Shown: positions 8,531-18,368 of the stretch, in pieces
Position numbering within the stretch: the first letter of the stretch is position 1
How the letters are laid out: every line of letters begins with the position of its first letter
Source of the DNA: Streptomyces cavernae
GTDB taxonomy: Bacteria > Actinomycetota > Actinomycetes > Streptomycetales > Streptomycetaceae
Length of the DNA: 64,000 nt
Reading direction: 5' to 3'
Assembly (NCBI RefSeq): GCF_004023625.1
Contig: NZ_ML137708.1
Location: 380,442-444,441 of the forward strand
Notes under the pieces: generated by a model
The model's database searches: none
Seen by the model: the letters and a program-made list of their open reading frames with translations, nothing else
Told to the model about the DNA's origin: nothing
Translations under genes and position numbers: made by a program

Positions 8531-9556
8531 TTACGAGGTGGGGGCGGCGGCGGTCTTGGGGTCCGCCGGGGTCGGCGGCGGCGCGGCCCTGCGGCCCGCC
8601 CTCGCGACCGAGATCTGCCGTGCGACCCGCGGGCCGAGCACGGAGACGACGAGCAGTACGCCGGTGACGACGATCTGCGACTGTGCGGAGACGTTCACCA
8701 GGCTCATCACGTTCTGCAGCGCGCCGAGCAGGAAGACCCCCGCGATCGCGCCGCCGAGCGTGCCCTTGCCGCCGTCGAAGTCGATGCCGCCCAGCAACAC
8801 GGCGGCGACGACGGACAGTTCGAGTCCGGTGGCGTTGTCGAAGCGGGCGCTGGCGTAGTGCAGGGCCCAGAAGATGCCGGTGAGCGAGGCCATCAGACCG
8901 GTCACTGTGAACAGGATCAGCTTCTGCCGCTTGACGCGGATGCCGGCGAACCGGGCGGCCTCCTCGCTCGCGCCGACCGCGAACAGCGACCGGCCGAACG
9001 GGGTGGCGTGCAGTGCCACGACGGCGATGGCGAGCAGTACCAGGAAGGGCAGGAAGGCGTACGGGATGAAGGTGTCCCCGATGCGTCCGGCGGCGAAGTC
9101 CAGGTACTGGGTGGGGAAGTCGGTGACCGCGTCCGAGCCGAGCACGATCTGTGCGATGCCCCGGTAGGCGGCGAGGGTGCCGATGGTGACCGCGAGGGAG
9201 GGAAGTCCGAGCCGGGTGACGAGCAGGCCGTTGATGAGCCCGCACACCACACCCAGCGCGAGACACAGCGGGATGATCGTCTCGATGGTCATGCCCTGGT
9301 TCCACAGGGCGCCCATCACGGCACCGGACAGACCGGCCGTGGAGGCGACGGACAGGTCGATCTCGCCCGCCACCACCAGCATCGTCATGGGCAGGGCGAT
9401 CAGCGCGATCGGCAGGGTGTTGCCGATCAGGAACGACAGGTTGAGCGCGTTGCCGAAGCCGTCGACGGTGCCGAAGGACAGCAGGAGCACGACGATCAGG
9501 AGGGCGCCGACGACCGTGTCCCAGCGGACGGCGCGCGCGAGAGCGGAGTCAGCCAT
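8531..9556 (-). CDS. rhaQ: Rhamnose ABC transporter permease
   Basis: A 341-residue multi-spanning membrane protein of the RbsC/BPD_transp_2 family, with about nine or ten hydrophobic segments and the conserved EIDLSVAS and GGIDFDGGKGTLGGA motifs that contact the ATPase. It forms the membrane channel with the permease encoded just upstream; the two reading frames overlap by 8 bases, indicating translational coupling. The C-terminus is Ala/Pro/Arg-rich and cytoplasmic. The rhaQ/rhaP names could be interchanged. Confidence 0.9.
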   Translation of the reverse strand: MADSALARAVRWDTVVGALLIVVLLLSFGTVDGFGNALNLSFLIGNTLPIALIALPMTMLVVAGEIDLSVASTAGLSGAVMGALWNQGMTIETIIPLCLALGVVCGLINGLLVTRLGLPSLAVTIGTLAAYRGIAQIVLGSDAVTDFPTQYLDFAAGRIGDTFIPYAFLPFLVLLAIAVVALHATPFGRSLFAVGASEEAARFAGIRVKRQKLILFTVTGLMASLTGIFWALHYASARFDNATGLELSVVAAVLLGGIDFDGGKGTLGGAIAGVFLLGALQNVMSLVNVSAQSQIVVTGVLLVVSVLGPRVARQISVARAGRRAAPPPTPADPKTAAAPTS

Positions 9557-10589
9557 GGCGGGCGTTCCTCTTCTTCAGGGCGGACGCCACCCGCACGGCG
9601 ACGATCCGGTCGACTGCGATGGCGAGGAGGAGCAGGATGCCGTTGATCGCGAGCACCCACACGGAGCTGACGCCGAGGGCCGGCAGCACGCTGTTGATGG
9701 ATGTCAGCAGGAGCGCTCCCAACGCGGCGCCGTAGACGCTGCCGGAGCCGCCGGTGAAGACCACGCCGCCCACCACGACGGCGCTGACGACGGTGAGTTC
9801 GTAACCGTTGCCGGTGGAGGAGTCGACGTTGCCGAACCGGGCAAGGTACATCGCTCCGGCGAGGCCGGCGAGGGCGCCGCAGAAGGTGTACGCGGCGAGG
9901 ATCCGCTTGCGCACCGGGATGCCCGCCAGGCGTGCGGCCTCCGGGTTGGAGCCCAGCGCGTACAGCTCCCGTCCGCTGCCGTAGTGCTTGAGGTAGTAGG
10001 CGGTGGCGACCAGGACGGCGAGGGCGATCATGGCGAGCCAGGGCACCGCGGAGATGCCGCCGGAGCCGAAGTCCACGAATCCGCCGGGAAGATCGGCGGC
10101 GGTGATCTGGCGTGAGCCGACCCAGATGGAGTCGATGCCGCGGATGATGTAGAGCGTGCCGAGGGTCACTACGAGTGCGGGCACCTGGCCGAGGCTGACG
10201 AGCAGTCCGTTCAGCAGGCCGCAGCCGATGCCGAGCAGGACGGCGAGCAGTACGGCCACGACGGAGTTCCCGCCGCCCTGGAGGTAGGTACCGGCGGCGA
10301 AGGCGGTGATGCCGAGCGTGGAACCGACCGACAGGTCGACGTTCCGTGTGATCACCACGAGCGACTGGCCGGTGGCGACCAGGACCAGGATGGTCGCGTT
10401 GAGCAGCAGGTCCTTGATGCCCTGTTCGGACAGGAACTCGCTGTTGCCCGCCTGGGTGATCACGATCATCGCCAGGAAGACGACCAGGATGGCGAGTTCG
10501 CGCATCTTGAAGACGCGGTCGACGAGGCGGGTGCCGCTCGACTTGGGTATGTCGGTGGCGGGAGCTGGGTTGGGAGCCGTCACGGTCAT
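9549..10589 (-). CDS. rhaP: Rhamnose ABC transporter permease
   Basis: A 346-residue RbsC-like permease. The start ATG at 10589 overlaps the stop of the ATPase gene (ATGA), so I do not use the longer upstream frame, which is antisense-like Arg/His-rich sequence. Family motifs include [10 protein letters not shown] and [15 protein letters not shown]. It pairs with the following permease as the heterodimeric channel of the rhamnose importer. Confidence 0.92.
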   Translation of the reverse strand: MTVTAPNPAPATDIPKSSGTRLVDRVFKMRELAILVVFLAMIVITQAGNSEFLSEQGIKDLLLNATILVLVATGQSLVVITRNVDLSVGSTLGITAFAAGTYLQGGGNSVVAVLLAVLLGIGCGLLNGLLVSLGQVPALVVTLGTLYIIRGIDSIWVGSRQITAADLPGGFVDFGSGGISAVPWLAMIALAVLVATAYYLKHYGSGRELYALGSNPEAARLAGIPVRKRILAAYTFCGALAGLAGAMYLARFGNVDSSTGNGYELTVVSAVVVGGVVFTGGSGSVYGAALGALLLTSINSVLPALGVSSVWVLAINGILLLLAIAVDRIVAVRVASALKKRNARHG

Positions 10590-12100
10590 GCGGCCCTCCC
10601 GGTGGCGGCGGCCATCACGGTTTCCTCGGTGGCTTCGGAGCGGGGGATCTCGGCGGTGATGCGTCCCTCGTGCATCACGAGCACGCGGTCGGCCATGCCG
10701 AGGATCTCGGGCAGGTCGGAGGAGATCATCAGGACGGCCACTCCGTCGGCGGCCAACTCGCTGAGCAGCCGGTGCACTTCGGCCTTCGTGCCGACGTCGA
10801 TGCCGCGGGTGGGCTCGTCGACGATGAGCACCTTGGGGCCGGTGGCGAGCCACTTGGCGAGGACGACCTTCTGCTGGTTGCCGCCGGAGAGCGTGGACAC
10901 GGCGTCGGCGATGCGCGCGTACTTGACCTGGAGCTTGACGGCCCAGTCGAGCGAGCGGCTGCGTTCGGCGCCGCGGTCCATGAGGCCGGCCTTCACCGTC
11001 GTCCGCAGGCCGGTCAGGCCGATGTTGCGCTCGATGGACATGCTCATCACCAGGCCCTGGGCGCGTCGGTCCTCCGGGACCAGGGCGAGCCCGGCGGCCA
11101 TGGCGGTGGAGGGGGCGCCGTTGGTCAGTGCCTTTCCGTCCACCTCGACCTGTCCCGCGTCCCAGCGGTCGACGCCGAAGACGGCCCGGGCGACCTCCGT
11201 ACGCCCCGCCCCGACCAGACCCGCGAGGCCCACGATCTCACCGCGCCGGACGTCGAAGGAGACATCGGTGAAGACGCCCTCGCGGGTCAGCCGCCGTACG
11301 CTCAGGGCGACCTCCCCGGCCTCGACGTCCTGCTTGGGGTAGAGCTCGTCGAGGTCGCGGCCGACCATGCGGCGCACGAGGTCGTCCTCGGTCATGCCGT
11401 CCAGCGGTTCGCTGGCGATCCAGGCACCGTCGCGCAGGGTGGTCACCCGCTGACAGATCTGGAAGATCTCCTCCAGGCGGTGTGAGATGAACAGCACCGC
11501 GGCGCCCTGCTCGCGCAGGGTGCGCACGACGCCGAAGAGGCGCGCGACCTCGCTGCCGGTCAGGGCCGCCGTCGGCTCGTCCATGATCAGGACGCGGGCG
11601 TCGAAGGAGAGCGCCTTGGCGATCTCGACGATCTGCTGGTCGGCGATGGACAGGCCGCGGGCCGGGCGGTCGGGGTCGAGTTCGACGCCGAGCCGCTGCA
11701 TCAGGGCGAGGGTGGCCGCGTGGGTGGCCTTGTGGTCGATGCGGCCGAGAGCACGGCGGGGCCGGCGGCCCATGAAGATGTTCTCGGCGATCGACAGGTC
11801 CGGGAAGAGGGTCGGCTCCTGGTAGATCACCGCGATGCCCGCGTCCCGGGCGTCGCCGGGGCCGTGGAAGACAGTGGGCTCGCCGTCGAGCAGCACCAGT
11901 CCGGCGTCCGGACGGTGCACTCCGGCGAGCGTCTTGATGAGGGTCGACTTGCCCGCGCCGTTCTCACCGGCGAGCGCGTGCACCTCGCCCGGGAACAGCT
12001 CCAGGGAGACGTCCCGCAGGGCGCGCACCGCGCCGAAGGATTTCGAGATGTCCTTCAGGGCGAGCACAGAGGCCGGGCCCGGATCGGACGGGAGGGTCAT
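10586..12100 (-). CDS. rhaT: Rhamnose ABC transporter double ATPase
   Basis: A 504-residue RbsA-type protein made of two ABC domains. The first has Walker [10 protein letters not shown] (45-53) and the degenerate signature LSIADQQ; the second has a weak Walker A (GLVGAGRTE) but a good signature LSGGNQQ. This asymmetric arrangement is normal for the sugar CUT2 class. It is the first gene of the minus-strand rhamnose operon. ATG at 12100 is preceded by GAGGAG at 5 bases, so the longer frame starting at 12136 is rejected. Confidence 0.95.
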   Translation of the reverse strand: MTLPSDPGPASVLALKDISKSFGAVRALRDVSLELFPGEVHALAGENGAGKSTLIKTLAGVHRPDAGLVLLDGEPTVFHGPGDARDAGIAVIYQEPTLFPDLSIAENIFMGRRPRRALGRIDHKATHAATLALMQRLGVELDPDRPARGLSIADQQIVEIAKALSFDARVLIMDEPTAALTGSEVARLFGVVRTLREQGAAVLFISHRLEEIFQICQRVTTLRDGAWIASEPLDGMTEDDLVRRMVGRDLDELYPKQDVEAGEVALSVRRLTREGVFTDVSFDVRRGEIVGLAGLVGAGRTEVARAVFGVDRWDAGQVEVDGKALTNGAPSTAMAAGLALVPEDRRAQGLVMSMSIERNIGLTGLRTTVKAGLMDRGAERSRSLDWAVKLQVKYARIADAVSTLSGGNQQKVVLAKWLATGPKVLIVDEPTRGIDVGTKAEVHRLLSELAADGVAVLMISSDLPEILGMADRVLVMHEGRITAEIPRSEATEETVMAAATGRAA

Positions 12101-12143
12101 GAGGGCTCCTCGACGACGCGTGCGGGGCGGCCTCACTGCGTCG

Positions 12144-12155
12144 TGAAAGGTTTCA
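12144..12155. promoter_or_regulatory. LacI-type operator for the minus-strand rhamnose operon
   Basis: TGAAAGGTTTCA is a near-perfect palindrome, differing by one base from the classical LacI-family box TGAAACGTTTCA. It lies just downstream of the -10 box of the rhaT promoter, where a bound repressor would block transcription. Confidence 0.7.
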
Positions 12156-12169
12156 ACTTGGTTGCCGGG

Positions 12170-12199
12170 ACGTTAGACACGCGCCGCTGGCCCCGTCAA
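12170..12199 (-). promoter_or_regulatory. Promoter of the rhaT operon
   Basis: Read on the minus strand, TTGACG (12199-12194) and TAACGT (12175-12170) are separated by 18 bases, a good match to vegetative sigma-factor promoters. The start of transcription would fall on or next to the LacI-type operator at 12144-12155. Confidence 0.6.
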
Positions 12200-12284
12200 T
12201 GGGCCGGGCGCCGAAATCTTTCGATCGTTCTCCGATAGTTGGCGGTCACAACCTGGTCACGAAAGGAAGGCCACGCCTGAGGGG

Positions 12285-12313
12285 TTGACAGCCCCCGGGG
12301 ACGCTCATAGCTT
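12285..12313 (+). promoter_or_regulatory. Promoter of the rhaI-rhaD-rhaB operon
   Basis: TTGACA (12285-12290) and TAGCTT (12308-12313) are 17 bases apart, the ideal spacing. The LacI-type operator follows 7 bases later, and the rhaI start codon is at 12370. Confidence 0.7.
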
Positions 12314-12320
12314 CGCTCCC

Positions 12321-12332
12321 TGAATCGTTTCA
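12321..12332. promoter_or_regulatory. LacI-type operator for the plus-strand rhamnose operon
   Basis: TGAATCGTTTCA differs by one base from the classical LacI-family palindrome, with another TTTCAG half-site about 10 bases downstream. It sits at the expected transcription start of the rhaI operon. With the operator at 12144-12155 it allows one repressor to control both divergent rhamnose operons. Confidence 0.72.
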
Positions 12333-12369
12333 TTATCCGTTTCAGTGTCTACGTCGTAGGAGCCCCGAA

Positions 12370-13530
12370 GTGACCGAGCTCGCCGCGGTGAAGGCCGCCC
12401 TCAAGACACAGGCCGTCGAGACGCCGTCGTGGGCGTACGGGAACTCGGGGACCCGGTTCAAGGTGTTCGCTCAGCGCGGCGTACCCCGGACACCTCAGGA
12501 GAAGCTGGACGACGCGGCGCAGGTGCACGCCTTCACGGGTGTCGCGCCGACGGTGGCGCTGCACATCCCCTGGGACAAGGTCGACGACTACGCGGCGCTG
12601 GCGAAGCACGCCGAGGACCGCGGCGTGAAGCTCGGCGCGATCAATTCCAACACCTTCCAGGACGACGACTACAAGCTGGGCAGCATCTGTCACCCCGAGG
12701 CGGCGGTGCGGCGCAAGGCGCTCGACCATCTGCTGGAGTGCGTCGACATCATGGACGCCACGGGCTCGCGCGATCTGAAGCTGTGGTTCGCCGACGGTAC
12801 GAACTACCCCGGTCAGGACGACATCCATGCCCGGCAGGACCGGCTGGCCGAGGGGCTGGCCGAGGTGTACGAGCGGCTCGGTGACGGGCAGCGGATGCTG
12901 CTGGAGTACAAGTTCTTCGAGCCCGCCTTCTACACCACGGACGTCCCGGACTGGGGCACGGCCTACGCGCACTGCCTCAAGCTGGGCGAGAAGGCACAGG
13001 TAGTGGTCGACACCGGGCACCACGCGCCGGGGACCAACATCGAGTTCATCGTCGCCACGCTGCTCAGGGAGGGCAAGCTCGGCGGCTTCGACTTCAACTC
13101 GCGCTTCTACGCCGACGACGACCTGATGGTGGGGGCGGCCGACCCGTTCCAGCTGTTCCGGATCATGTACGAGGTGGTACGGGGCGGCGGGTTCACCCCT
13201 GACGTCGCCTTCATGCTCGACCAGTGCCACAACATCGAGGCCAAGATCCCGGCGATCATCCGTTCGGTGATGAACGTCCAGGAGGCGACCGCGAAGGCTC
13301 TCCTCGTGGACAGTGACTCCCTGGCCTCCGCCCAGCGTTCCGGAGACGTGCTGGAGGCCAACGCGGTGCTCATGGACGCGTACAACACCGACGTTCGGCC
13401 GCTGCTTCGTGAGGTTCGGGAGGAGCTGGGGCTCGACCCCGACCCGATCGCCGCGTACCGGCGGTCCGGCTGGGCGGAGAAGATCGTGGAGGAGCGGGTC
13501 GGCGGGGAGCAGGCCGGGTGGGGTGCGTAG
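12370..13530 (+). CDS. rhaI: L-rhamnose isomerase
   Basis: A 386-residue TIM-barrel isomerase of the Pseudomonas/actinobacterial RhaI type, which converts L-rhamnose to L-rhamnulose using two metal ions. Metal-site segments are visible in order: [11 protein letters not shown] (Glu), [10 protein letters not shown] (Asp, His), [11 protein letters not shown] (Asp residues). Start is GTG at 12370 with TAGGAG about 8 bases upstream. It is the first gene of the plus-strand catabolic operon, directly under a LacI-type operator. Confidence 0.95.
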   Translation: MTELAAVKAALKTQAVETPSWAYGNSGTRFKVFAQRGVPRTPQEKLDDAAQVHAFTGVAPTVALHIPWDKVDDYAALAKHAEDRGVKLGAINSNTFQDDDYKLGSICHPEAAVRRKALDHLLECVDIMDATGSRDLKLWFADGTNYPGQDDIHARQDRLAEGLAEVYERLGDGQRMLLEYKFFEPAFYTTDVPDWGTAYAHCLKLGEKAQVVVDTGHHAPGTNIEFIVATLLREGKLGGFDFNSRFYADDDLMVGAADPFQLFRIMYEVVRGGGFTPDVAFMLDQCHNIEAKIPAIIRSVMNVQEATAKALLVDSDSLASAQRSGDVLEANAVLMDAYNTDVRPLLREVREELGLDPDPIAAYRRSGWAEKIVEERVGGEQAGWGA

Positions 13531-13559
13531 CGCTGCGCTCGCGTCGGCCGGGGGTTGCT

Positions 13560-13685
13560 GAGCCTCGGCGAATGCCCCGGCTCACGGTCCCCCGAGCCAC
13601 TGAGCCTCCGTGCATGCCCCGGCTCACGGTCCCCCGAGCCACTGAGCCTCGGCGAATGCCCCGGCTCACGGTCCCCCGAGCCGCT
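13560..13685. repeat. Three tandem 42-bp repeats between rhaI and rhaD
   Basis: Three head-to-tail copies (13560-13601, 13602-13643, 13644-13685) of a 42-bp unit containing CCCCGGCTCACGGTCCCC. Copies 1 and 3 differ at one base near the end; copy 2 differs in a 5-base patch. The repeats lie inside the 281-base gap of the rhamnose operon and read through no gene. Confidence 0.9.
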
Positions 13686-13741
13686 GCTTCTCGTCTGCCC
13701 TCCCCGGCCGGTCGCAGACCGCGGCCCCCTGTGGGCTGGTC

Positions 13742-13778
13742 GCGCAGTTCCTCGCGCCCCTGAAGGGGCGCACCGACC
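13742..13778. repeat. Streptomyces-type intergenic hairpin
   Basis: The stretch around CGCGCCCCTGAAGGGGCGC forms a short perfect stem and, with its leading GGTCGCGCAGTTCCTCG, matches a sequence commonly seen after genes in Streptomyces genomes. It may attenuate transcription between rhaI and rhaD. Confidence 0.6.
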
Positions 13779-13811
13779 TTCGGTAAACACTTCAGGTAAG
13801 GACTCACACCC

Positions 13812-15851
13812 ATGGCACCCCACCCCGAAGCCGGCGCCCTCCTCGCCCGCTCCCATCGGCTCGGCAGCGACCCCCGCAACACCAACTACGCGGGCGGCAA
13901 CGCCTCCGCCAAGGGCATCGCCACCGATCCGGTGACCGGTGGCGACGTCGAACTGCTGTGGGTCAAGGGCTCGGGCGGTGACCTCGGCACGCTCACCGAG
14001 GCCGGGCTCGCCGTCCTGCGACTGGACCGGCTGCACGCGCTCAAGGACGTCTACCCGGGCGTCGAGCGCGAGGACGAGATGGTCGCCGCCTTCGACTACT
14101 GTCTGCACGGCAAGGGCGGCGCCGCCCCCTCCATCGACACCGCCATGCACGGTCTCGTGGACGCGCCGCACGTCGATCACCTGCACCCCGACTCCGGTAT
14201 CGCGCTGGCCTGTGCGGCCGACGGGGAGAAGCTGACCGCCGAGTGCTTCGGCGACACCGTGGTCTGGGTGCCGTGGCGCCGGCCCGGCTTCCAGCTCGGG
14301 CTCGACATCGCCGCGGTCAAGGAGGCCAACCCGGGGGCCATCGGGTGCATCCTGGGCGGCCACGGCATCACCGCGTGGGGCTCGACCTCCGAGGAGTGCG
14401 AGCGCAACTCGCTGCACATCATCCGCACCGCGGAGGCGTTCCTCGCCGAGCGTGGCAAGGACGAGCCCTTCGGGCCGGTGATCGAGGGGTACGAGGCGCT
14501 GCCGGAGGCCGAGCGCCGGGAGCGGGCCGCCGCGCTGGCGCCGTACGTCCGCGCGGTCGCCTCCAAGGACAAGCCGCAGGTCGGGCACTTCACCGACACC
14601 GACGTGGTGCTGGAGTTCGTGGCCCGCGCCGAGCACCCGCGGCTGGCCGCGCTGGGCACCTCCTGCCCGGACCACTTCCTGCGCACGAAGGTCCGGCCGC
14701 TGGTGCTGGACCTGCCGCCGACCGCTCCGCTCCAGGACGCGATCGCGCGGCTGGCGGAGCTGCACGCCGAGTACCGCGAGGAGTACGCCGCCTACTACGC
14801 GCGGCACGCCGAGCCCGACTCCCCCGCCATGCGCGGTGCCGACCCCGCGATCGTGCTGATACCCGGTGTGGGCATGTTCAGCTTCGGCAAGGACAAGCAG
14901 ACGGCGCGAGTGGCCGGCGAGTTCTACGTCAACGCGATCAATGTGATGCGCGGGTCCGAGGCGGTGTCGACGTACGCGCCGATCGAGGAGTCGGAGAAGT
15001 TCCGCATCGAGTACTGGGCGCTGGAGGAGGCCAAGCTCCAGCGGATGCCGAAGCCGAAGCCCCTCGCCACCCGAGTCGCCCTCGTCACGGGCGCGGGCAG
15101 CGGGATCGGGAAGGCGATCGCGGGCCGGCTGGTGGCCGAGGGGGCATGTGTCGTCGTCGCCGACCTCAACGCCGAGAACGCGGCCGCGGTCGCCGAGGAG
15201 CTCGGGGGCTCCGACAAGGCCGTCGCCGTCACCGTGGACGTGACGGACGAGGAGCAGATCGCCGCGGCCTTCAAGGCGGCGCTGCTCGCCTTCGGCGGGG
15301 TCGACCTCGTAGTCAACAACGCCGGCATCTCCATCTCCAAGCCGCTGCTGGAGACCTCGGCGAAGGACTGGGACCTGCAGCACGACATCATGGCCCGCGG
15401 TTCCTTCCTGGTCTCGCGGGAGGCGGCCCGGGCGATGATCGCGCAGGGGCTCGGCGGCGACATCGTCTACATCGCCTCCAAGAACGCCGTCTTCGCCGGC
15501 CCCAACAACATCGCCTACTCCGCCGCCAAGGCCGACCAGGCCCACCAAGTGCGGCTGCTGGCCGCCGAGTTGGGCGAGCACGGTATTCGCGTCAACGGGG
15601 TCAACCCGGACGGGGTGGTGCGCGGGTCCGGCATCTTCGCGGGCGGCTGGGGGGCCCAGCGGGCGGCGGTGTACGGGGTGGAGGAGGAGAAGCTCGGCGA
15701 GTTCTACGCCCAGCGCACCATCCTCAAGCGGGAGGTGCTTCCGGAGCACGTCGCGAACGCCGTGTTCGCCCTGACGGGCGGGGAGCTGACGCACACCACC
15801 GGGCTGCACGTCCCGGTCGACGCCGGCGTCGCCGCCGCGTTCCTGCGATGA
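13812..15851 (+). CDS. rhaD: Fused rhamnulose-1-phosphate aldolase / short-chain dehydrogenase
   Basis: A 679-residue two-domain enzyme. Residues about 1-400 are a class II aldolase with zinc-binding histidines (in VDHLHPDSG and GGHGITAWG) that split L-rhamnulose-1-phosphate into DHAP and L-lactaldehyde. Residues about 415-679 are an SDR domain with the NAD(P) motif TGAGSGIG and catalytic YSAAK, suited to oxidising lactaldehyde to L-lactate. This fusion is known from actinobacteria, Bacillus and Rhizobium. GGTAAGGA precedes the ATG. Its stop overlaps the rhamnulokinase start. Confidence 0.95.
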   Translation: MAPHPEAGALLARSHRLGSDPRNTNYAGGNASAKGIATDPVTGGDVELLWVKGSGGDLGTLTEAGLAVLRLDRLHALKDVYPGVEREDEMVAAFDYCLHGKGGAAPSIDTAMHGLVDAPHVDHLHPDSGIALACAADGEKLTAECFGDTVVWVPWRRPGFQLGLDIAAVKEANPGAIGCILGGHGITAWGSTSEECERNSLHIIRTAEAFLAERGKDEPFGPVIEGYEALPEAERRERAAALAPYVRAVASKDKPQVGHFTDTDVVLEFVARAEHPRLAALGTSCPDHFLRTKVRPLVLDLPPTAPLQDAIARLAELHAEYREEYAAYYARHAEPDSPAMRGADPAIVLIPGVGMFSFGKDKQTARVAGEFYVNAINVMRGSEAVSTYAPIEESEKFRIEYWALEEAKLQRMPKPKPLATRVALVTGAGSGIGKAIAGRLVAEGACVVVADLNAENAAAVAEELGGSDKAVAVTVDVTDEEQIAAAFKAALLAFGGVDLVVNNAGISISKPLLETSAKDWDLQHDIMARGSFLVSREAARAMIAQGLGGDIVYIASKNAVFAGPNNIAYSAAKADQAHQVRLLAAELGEHGIRVNGVNPDGVVRGSGIFAGGWGAQRAAVYGVEEEKLGEFYAQRTILKREVLPEHVANAVFALTGGELTHTTGLHVPVDAGVAAAFLR

Positions 15852-17308
15852 GCGCGGCCTCGACGACGGGCACGGCCGTGAAGTCGTACGCCGCGGTCGA
15901 CCTCGGCGCGTCCAGCGGGCGCGTCATGGTCGGCCGGGTGGGGCCCGACGTGCTGGACCTCACCGAGGTGCACCGCTTCCCCAACCGGCCGGTGACGGTG
16001 CCCGAAGGGCTGCGCTGGGACATCCTCGCGCTGTACGCGGGCGTCCTCGACGGGCTGCGGGCGGCGGGCCCGGTCGACTCGGTCGGCATCGACAGCTGGG
16101 CCGTGGACTACGGGCTGCTGGACGCCGATGGGGCGCTGCTGGGCAACCCCGTGCACTACCGGGACGGGCGGACGGAAGGCATCGCGGAGAAGGTGTGGGC
16201 GACCGTGCCCGCGGCCGAGCTCTACGCGGCGACCGGGCTGCAGTACGCGCCGTTCAACACGCTGTACCAGCTGGTGGCGGCCCGGTCCTCGGCCCAGTTC
16301 GCCCGCGCCGAGCGGCTGCTGCTGATCCCGGACCTGCTGGCGTACTGGCTCACCGGTGAGCAGGGCACCGAGATCACCAACGCCTCCACCACCCAGCTCG
16401 TCGACCCGCGGACGCGCGACTGGTCCCGCGACGTCGCCGAGCGGCTGGGCATCGAGCTGAAGCTCTTCGCGCCGCTGCGCCGGCCGGGGGACCCCGCGGG
16501 GCTGATCGGGCCGGACATGCTCGGCACGACGGATCCGGTGCCGCTGACCACGGTCGGTTCGCACGACACCGCCTCGGCGGTGGCCGCGGTGCCCGCCGAG
16601 GGTGAGCGATTCGCCTACATCTGCACCGGCACCTGGTCCCTCGCGGGTCTGGAGCTGGACCGCCCGGTGCTGACCGAGGCGAGCCGGGCGGCCAATTTCA
16701 CCAACGAGCTGGGGCTGGACGGCACGGTCCGCTATCTGCGCAACATCATGGGGCTGTGGCTGCTGCAGGAGTGCGTACGGGAATGGGGTGACCCGAACCT
16801 GTCCACGCTGCTGGAGGAGGCCGCCGCGGTGCCGGCGCTGCGGTCGGTGGTGGATGCCGGGAACGCCGCGTTCCTCGCGCCCGGCCGCATGCCCGCGCGT
16901 ATCACCGAGGCGTGCCGGGCATCGGATCAGCCAGTTCCCGAAACCCCGGCCGAGATCACCCGCTGCATCCTCGACTCACTCGCCCTGGCCCACCGCCGGG
17001 CGGTGGTGGAGGCGCAGCAGCTGGCCGACCACCCGGTGGACGTGGTGCACATCGTCGGCGGCGGTACCCGCAACGCCCTGCTGTGCCAGCTGACGGCGGA
17101 CGCCTGCGGCCTGCCGGTGGTGGCGGGCCCCGCGGAGGCGGCGGCCCTCGGCAACGTCCTGGTACAGGCGCGGGCCCATGGCTCGGCCTCCGGCGACCGG
17201 ACGGCGCTACGGTGCCTGCTGGCGCGGACGCAGCGGCTGGAGCGGTACGAGCCACGCGGCGACGCCTCCGAGTGGAGGTCGGCCGAGGAGCGGCTCTTCT
17301 CCCGATGA
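15848..17308 (+). CDS. rhaB: Rhamnulokinase
   Basis: A 486-residue FGGY-type sugar kinase that phosphorylates L-rhamnulose with ATP to give the aldolase substrate. The N-terminal ATP-binding motif DLGASSGRV and the FGGY-family segments CTGTWSL, GGGTRN and AEAAALGN are all present. ATG overlaps the aldolase stop by 4 bases (ATGA), so the two are translationally coupled. Full length for the family. Confidence 0.95.
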   Translation: MSAASTTGTAVKSYAAVDLGASSGRVMVGRVGPDVLDLTEVHRFPNRPVTVPEGLRWDILALYAGVLDGLRAAGPVDSVGIDSWAVDYGLLDADGALLGNPVHYRDGRTEGIAEKVWATVPAAELYAATGLQYAPFNTLYQLVAARSSAQFARAERLLLIPDLLAYWLTGEQGTEITNASTTQLVDPRTRDWSRDVAERLGIELKLFAPLRRPGDPAGLIGPDMLGTTDPVPLTTVGSHDTASAVAAVPAEGERFAYICTGTWSLAGLELDRPVLTEASRAANFTNELGLDGTVRYLRNIMGLWLLQECVREWGDPNLSTLLEEAAAVPALRSVVDAGNAAFLAPGRMPARITEACRASDQPVPETPAEITRCILDSLALAHRRAVVEAQQLADHPVDVVHIVGGGTRNALLCQLTADACGLPVVAGPAEAAALGNVLVQARAHGSASGDRTALRCLLARTQRLERYEPRGDASEWRSAEERLFSR

Positions 17309-17334
17309 GCGGATCAGCCGCGATCCGGCGCGAG

Positions 17335-17437
17335 GGGCGTGCCGGACACTCCACCCTCAGCGACTGGCGCTCGGGGCACTGGGCCGTCCGTGAGACATGG
17401 ACCGCGCCAGTCCGAGGACGGAGTGTCCGGCACGCCC
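17335..17437. terminator. Long 103-bp hairpin after rhaB
   Basis: Arms 17335-17352 and 17420-17437 are perfectly complementary over 18 bases, and a second pair inside (17362-17370 with 17404-17412, GACTGGCGC) extends the structure. It begins 27 bases after the rhaB stop and would end the rhamnose transcript. Its size is larger than an ordinary terminator and resembles a MITE-like folded element. Confidence 0.65.
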
Positions 17438-17594
17438 CCGACTCACCCGGAACAGCGGGCGCACCGACCAGCAAGGGACGACGGCCGGGCACCCCACGCA
17501 CACCCCCGCCACACCACCCCCGGCCACTGTCTCCCGTCAGGCCCTCACTACGCGTACCCTTCACTCATCCGATGATCGACCCCAAGGAGCCGCG

Positions 17595-18368
17595 ATGCGT
17601 GTCGCTCTGTTCCTGACCTGTGTCAACGACACGCTGTATCCGGATACCGGGCGTGCCGTGGTGAAGCTCCTGACCAGGCTGGGGGTCGAGGTCGACTTTC
17701 CGATGGGCCAGACCTGTTGCGGGCAGGCGCACTACAACACCGGCTATCGGCGTCAGGCAGAGCCTTTGGCCGAGCATTTCTCCGATGTCTTCCGGGAGTA
17801 TGAGGCGATCGTGACTCCTTCGGGGTCCTGTGGCGCCATGGTGCGGGAGCTGTATCCGCGGATGGGTGAGCGGGCCCGGGCCGAGGGGCGCGGCGACGCG
17901 CTGGCGCGCACCGTGGCGCCGGTCGTCCCGAAGACGTACGAGCTGACGGAGTTCCTGGTCGACGTCCTGGGTGTGACGGACGTGGGGGCGTACTACCCGC
18001 ACACCGTCACCTATCACCCCACCTGTCACGGGCTGCGCGGTCTCGGCCTCGGTGACCGGCCGCGCAGACTACTGCAGGCGGTCAAGGGGCTGGAGCTCAG
18101 GCAGCTGCCGGGTGCCGAGGAGTGCTGTGGCTTCGGCGGCACCTTCGCGGTGAAGAACTCCGACGTCTCGGCGGCGATGGGCGCCGACAAGGTGCGCAAC
18201 GCGGAGTCGACGGGCGCCGATGTGCTGTGCGCGGCCGACAACTCCTGTCTGATGCACCTCGGCGGCACGATGGCCCGGCTGCGCACCCGTCTGCGGCCGG
18301 TGCACATCGCGGAGATCCTGGCGAGCACGGAGGACGACCCGGCCGTGGTGGAGGGAACGAGCGCATGA
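17595..18368 (+). CDS. lutA: Lactate utilization Fe-S protein LutA
   Basis: A 257-residue protein of the LutA/LldE family, part of the cytosolic LutABC complex that oxidises L-lactate to pyruvate. Two CCG domains are visible through the cysteine pairs in QTCCGQAH and EECCGFGGTF with their companion cysteines (GSCG, HPTCHG, DNSC). AAGGAG lies 8 bases before the ATG. It overlaps lutB by 4 bases. Located directly after the rhamnose genes, it can consume the lactate made by the RhaD dehydrogenase domain. Confidence 0.94.
   Translation: MRVALFLTCVNDTLYPDTGRAVVKLLTRLGVEVDFPMGQTCCGQAHYNTGYRRQAEPLAEHFSDVFREYEAIVTPSGSCGAMVRELYPRMGERARAEGRGDALARTVAPVVPKTYELTEFLVDVLGVTDVGAYYPHTVTYHPTCHGLRGLGLGDRPRRLLQAVKGLELRQLPGAEECCGFGGTFAVKNSDVSAAMGADKVRNAESTGADVLCAADNSCLMHLGGTMARLRTRLRPVHIAEILASTEDDPAVVEGTSA

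Noticed and set aside
13107..15809. Very long open frame (900 codons) on the minus strand across rhaI and rhaD
   Set aside because: It is antisense to two well-identified enzymes, Gly/Val/Arg-rich and has no family resemblance; a codon-bias shadow.
14243..15847. Long plus-strand frame before rhaB
   Set aside because: Out-of-frame shadow of rhaD that happens to be in frame with rhaB; the real rhaB start is the ATG overlapping the rhaD stop.
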